Notes under the pieces: model-generated | Seen by the model: the letters and a program-made list of their open reading frames with translations, nothing else | The model's database searches: none | Told to the model about the DNA's origin: nothing | Assembly (NCBI GenBank): GCA_033675265.1 | Contig: JAUJYZ010001117.1 | Coordinates: forward strand, 434,001-498,000 | Source of the DNA: Actinostola sp. cb2023 | Taxonomy: Eukaryota > Cnidaria > Anthozoa > Actiniaria > Actinostolidae | Direction: 5' to 3' | Length of the DNA: 64,000 nt | Program-made: the position numbers and the translations under genes | In this document: in pieces, positions 61,562 to 64,000 of the stretch | How positions within the stretch are numbered: the stretch's first letter is position 1 | How the letters are laid out: each line of letters begins with the position of its first letter

Positions 61562-62218
61562 TTAAGTAGAACTGCCAAGTAGATCTAGATCAGGTTTGGT
61601 TCTGTTCTCTGATAAAACACTAGGCTGAAAATTAGTTTGAAATGTTATGTAAGGTACATGTAGATGTTCTACAGCTTTAGCAGTGTTTTATCAGCGTACA
61701 CAACACAGCCAAACCTGGTCCATTTGCTTTATATAATAGATTTTCGAAGAATATTTCTGTTTTGAGCTGAGCGCAAGCGCGCGTCGTACGTCTTTTCTAT
61801 ATTCTGAAAAAATATAGGTAAAGTAATCAGAGCGCAATGTCGTGAACATCTATAAATTATTATTTAAACTACCATGCATTCCAAAGTTTCAAAGAACAGT
61901 ATTTACTTGAATTGTATGCATTGAACACTTATTTTCCAACGTTTGAAATGTTCTAGTTAGTTAATGCCATGTGCAATTGCATTATGATAGAGAAATAAAT
62001 GATTTAAAAGTATATGTTGTAGGTTTAATTTATCACATGACTACCCAGAAAAGAAGGATGAAGTGTGAATAATGTCAAAGAAAAAGGTGGAAATTATGGT
62101 TACAATATATAGAGTATCCTGAAAAATCCGCTTTTATTGACTACCGAAAATTTGAAATATCCGAGGAAATCGCGAGAAATCATTAGCGGATATTTAACGC
62201 ATGAAAGAATATACGGAT

Positions 62219-62440
62219 AGTGCATTTGACAAATCAAGGAAAATCCTTAGAAATACAAATCGTGTATTTGACAAATCAAGGAAAATCCTTAGAAATACGA
62301 ATCGTGTATTTGACAAATCAAGGAAAATCCTTAGAAATACGAATCGTGTATTTGACAAATCAAGGAAAATCCTTAGAAATACGAATCGTGTATTTGACAA
62401 ATCAAGGAAAATCCTTAGAAATACGAATCGTGCACTTGAA
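62219..62440. repeat. Right subterminal array, 42-bp unit x 5
   Basis: The unit is GTGTATTTGACAAATCAAGG plus AAAATCCTTAGAAATACGAATC; the first copy has GTGCATTTGAC and a partial sixth follows. Each unit contains the palindrome AAGGAAAATCCTT. Since 42 is a multiple of three, ORFs run through it on both strands; they are artefacts. Its place 200-400 bp from the terminus fits CACTA subterminal binding-site arrays. Confidence 0.9.
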
Positions 62441-62623
62441 GTATACGGGAAAATTACGGATCCCGGAAATTCCCTGACAGGGAAAGTAGTCCGAATACGG
62501 AGAAATACGGGCCTTGACACTCCATGACACTTTAAGTGGCTGGTTCCTGGGTACTACCGGAATATTACGTATTCCTAAAAAATACGGGTGCGAATCCGTG
62601 AAAACCGAGGCCCGTATACTTGA

Positions 62624-62637
62624 CTTTTCACGCAGTG
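62624..62637 (-). repeat. CACTA element right terminal inverted repeat
   Basis: CTTTTCACGCAGTG, followed by CTA (62638-62640), the second copy of the target duplication. Confidence 0.93.
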
Positions 62638-63141
62638 CTAGTGATTGAGCTCTTTTGTTTTCATTTTCTTGCTCTTTCCTTGCCAACAACAACTCCTCCA
62701 ATAACTCGTTACATCTTTCGTCCAATTCACTGGCACGTTTTCTCAATTGCTCATTCTCCTCCTGAAGGTCTTTTATTTGTCGTTGTAGACTGCTGGCATT
62801 GATGATTTCTTCTGGATAAAGAAATACGACTCGGATTTTTTTCAGTAGTTGTAGCCTTTTGTTCCCTCTCACGCCCTTTAATTGCTCAGAAACTAAAGAT
62901 GAAAGAACCCGAAATCTCTCTTCTAGTCGAGAAACTCCGGGTTTAACTTGAAATGGCAGATTTGCCGAACAAACTTGGATTTGATTTCCCGCCAAGCGAG
63001 CAGTACATTTTGGGAAACGTTCACCTTGATTGGTCCATTTCTCTGCTCCAAAATATAATCAAGTGATGGTAAAGACTTCAATTTAAGTAATTCTCTGTCA
63101 GCTTCCAAGGAACTACGAGATTGTTGTGTATTGAGAGGCAT
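62638..63141 (-). pseudogene. Transposase-like gene, 5' part (before the CACTA insertion)
   Basis: From ATG at 63141 (MPLNTQQSRSSLEADREL) the minus strand is open in one frame to about 62925. From about 63055 a second frame is open to the insertion site. The join needs either a small intron (possible donor GTGAAC just after AATCAAG) or a frameshift; I could not decide. The second frame encodes a clear coiled coil (SLQRQIKDLQEENEQLRKRA, then ELDERCNELLEELLLARKEQ). It ends RAQSL at the CTA target site. Continuing at 47512 the frame reads straight on as EIELEDSLQ, so both parts are one exon cut by the transposon. Confidence 0.7.
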
Positions 63142-63159
63142 AAGTGTTGGTAAACAGTT

Positions 63160-63195
63160 CAGATCGTTCCCGCCATATTTTTCCCGCCATGCGAA
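63160..63195. promoter_or_regulatory. Two E2F-like TTCCCGCC sites upstream of the interrupted gene
   Basis: TTCCCGCC occurs twice about 14 bp apart, 25-50 bp upstream of the ATG at 63141. This is the consensus of E2F sites, but in the same orientation as plus strand only. It is a sequence match, with no proof of use. Confidence 0.35.
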
Positions 63196-63225
63196 GAGTG
63201 CAATGAATCAACTGGTCATTGTTTA

Positions 63226-63300
63226 CCTTCAGTTAGGCCGATTTTCCGTTCCAAAGTAAAGCTTAGCAATGGTAGAGGCTTCATTAATTCTCTGTCAGTC
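63226..63300 (-). pseudogene. Duplicated first-exon-like fragment
   Basis: The minus strand reads TDRELMKPLPLLSFTLERKI before AG|GTAAAC. This parallels ADRELLKLKSLPSLDYILEQ of the first exon of the interrupted gene, at about half identity. It looks like a diverged copy of that exon end. Confidence 0.45.
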
Positions 63301-63700
63301 CCCATTACTAATAAATAAATAAATAAATCGAACACTAGTCACTAGAAAACAAGTAAAAAACTTCCGATCGTGTTCCAGTATGAAGTTTTCCGCTGTCCCA
63401 ATCGTACGGCAGGCTCACACCACTTAGGGACATCTTTGGTCTAGTCCTTTCGGAGGGGAACTTTTCTTTGAAAGACCACTGCCAGACAAAAACAAAAGAC
63501 TGCAGTCTCACAAGATAAGAATGAAGTTCAAGATGGCGGTTGCAGCGATGAAATCGGGCTCTTTTTGGTTGAGAGACACGACATTTCGCGAGTATAGCGG
63601 GCGAACATGGAGGATTCGAATGACTTTATTCAAATTGGATGTTTTTAGTTGCTTAAATGAATCATCAAAACTTTTGCAGAGGCTTGAATGAAGGTCTATC

Positions 63701-63727
63701 ATGTCAGAACAAGTCTTCAAGTACTCG
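63701..63727 (+). CDS. Possible first coding exon of a gene leaving the window
   Basis: ATG opens a nine-codon frame (MSEQVFKYS) ending exactly at a strong donor, TCG|GTGAGT. Nothing downstream in the window confirms it, and a 70-codon open frame on the other strand overlaps it. Reported only as a candidate. Confidence 0.2.
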
Positions 63728-64000
63728 GTGAGTGGTAGACATTTTGTACTTCACAGACAGTTTCGCTGAGTACTATCACCAGTTATAAGCTTCATCTCTT
63801 GGTTTCGGCCATTTTTTTCACTCAAGCCTTTGTATTTGAGTTTTGTATTTTTATGAGTTTCAGATTAAACAAATGAATCATCATATTTACCAGAATAATC
63901 TTAGATTTATGCTAGAAATGCAGCTTGAGTGTCACAGATTCAGTTCCCGTATAGACATTGTTTACTTTTTACCTAGGAAGCACAAAATATATTTTTTATG

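Larger units (their letters stand above)
47513..62637. mobile_element. EnSpm/CACTA transposon, 15,125 bp, apparently complete
   Basis: The ends are perfect 14-bp inverted repeats, CACTGCGTGAAAAG (47513-47526) and CTTTTCACGCAGTG (62624-62637). They are flanked by CTA on both sides (47510-47512 and 62638-62640), the 3-bp target duplication of this superfamily. Subterminal repeats occur at both ends. It carries a CACTA-type transposase gene on the minus strand and a divergently transcribed accessory gene on the plus strand, both open throughout. Two TTAA elements and several palindromic MITEs are nested in introns. It inserted into a coding exon of the transposase-like gene on either side. Confidence 0.94.

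Noticed and set aside
62194..62527. 108-codon ORFs on both strands (KSRKILRNTNRVFD-like).
   Set aside because: The 42-bp subterminal unit is a multiple of three, so frames stay open by chance.

Overview
The window is nuclear DNA of an animal, most likely a marine invertebrate of sponge or cnidarian type. It has multi-exon genes with GT-AG introns, AT-rich spacers, the palindrome TACATGTA in many places, tRNA-like SINE fragments and very many short palindromic DNA transposons. The clade is an inference. No bacterial operon, CRISPR array or rRNA gene was seen. Exon models were built by hand from splice sites and reading-frame continuity.

Layout. (1) 363-2653, minus: a complete three-exon PRA1-family (PRAF3/ARL6IP5-like) membrane-protein gene. 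(2) 2.7-8.3 kb: repeats, including a 1.47-kb foldback element with a 7-bp target duplication and an unexplained 228-codon ORF. (3) 8570-25315, minus: a single-domain class IIb histone deacetylase with at least 17 exons. Its introns hold a 5.6-kb array of a 23-bp repeat, a tandem duplication that copied splice sites, a Mutator-like element with a 9-bp target duplication, and several MITEs. (4) 25.3-36.1 kb: a BEL/Pao integrase fragment, two decayed copies of repetitive gene families, and a 1.0-kb TTAA element. (5) 36164-40694 minus and 40854-43033 plus: a cysteine/histidine-rich gene with one frameshift, head to head with an intact chromodomain gene. (6) 44704-63141: a transposase-like gene with a coiled-coil N-terminus and a SAP-like C-terminus, cut in one exon by a 15,125-bp EnSpm/CACTA transposon.

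The CACTA element (47513-62637) is the main result. It has 14-bp terminal inverted repeats starting CACTG and a perfect 3-bp CTA target duplication. Subterminal repeats lie at both ends. Two divergently transcribed genes have models that close in phase without stops: a 1014-aa transposase on the minus strand and a 377-aa basic coiled-coil accessory protein on the plus strand, sharing a ~410-bp promoter region. Two nearly identical 1.0-kb TTAA-flanked elements sit in one transposase intron, and giant palindromes sit in introns of the accessory gene; all would be spliced out. Removing the element plus one CTA restores an uninterrupted reading frame across the host exon.

The cellular genes with a clear role are the PRA1-family protein, the histone deacetylase and the chromodomain protein. 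Most of the rest is mobile DNA, much of it nested.
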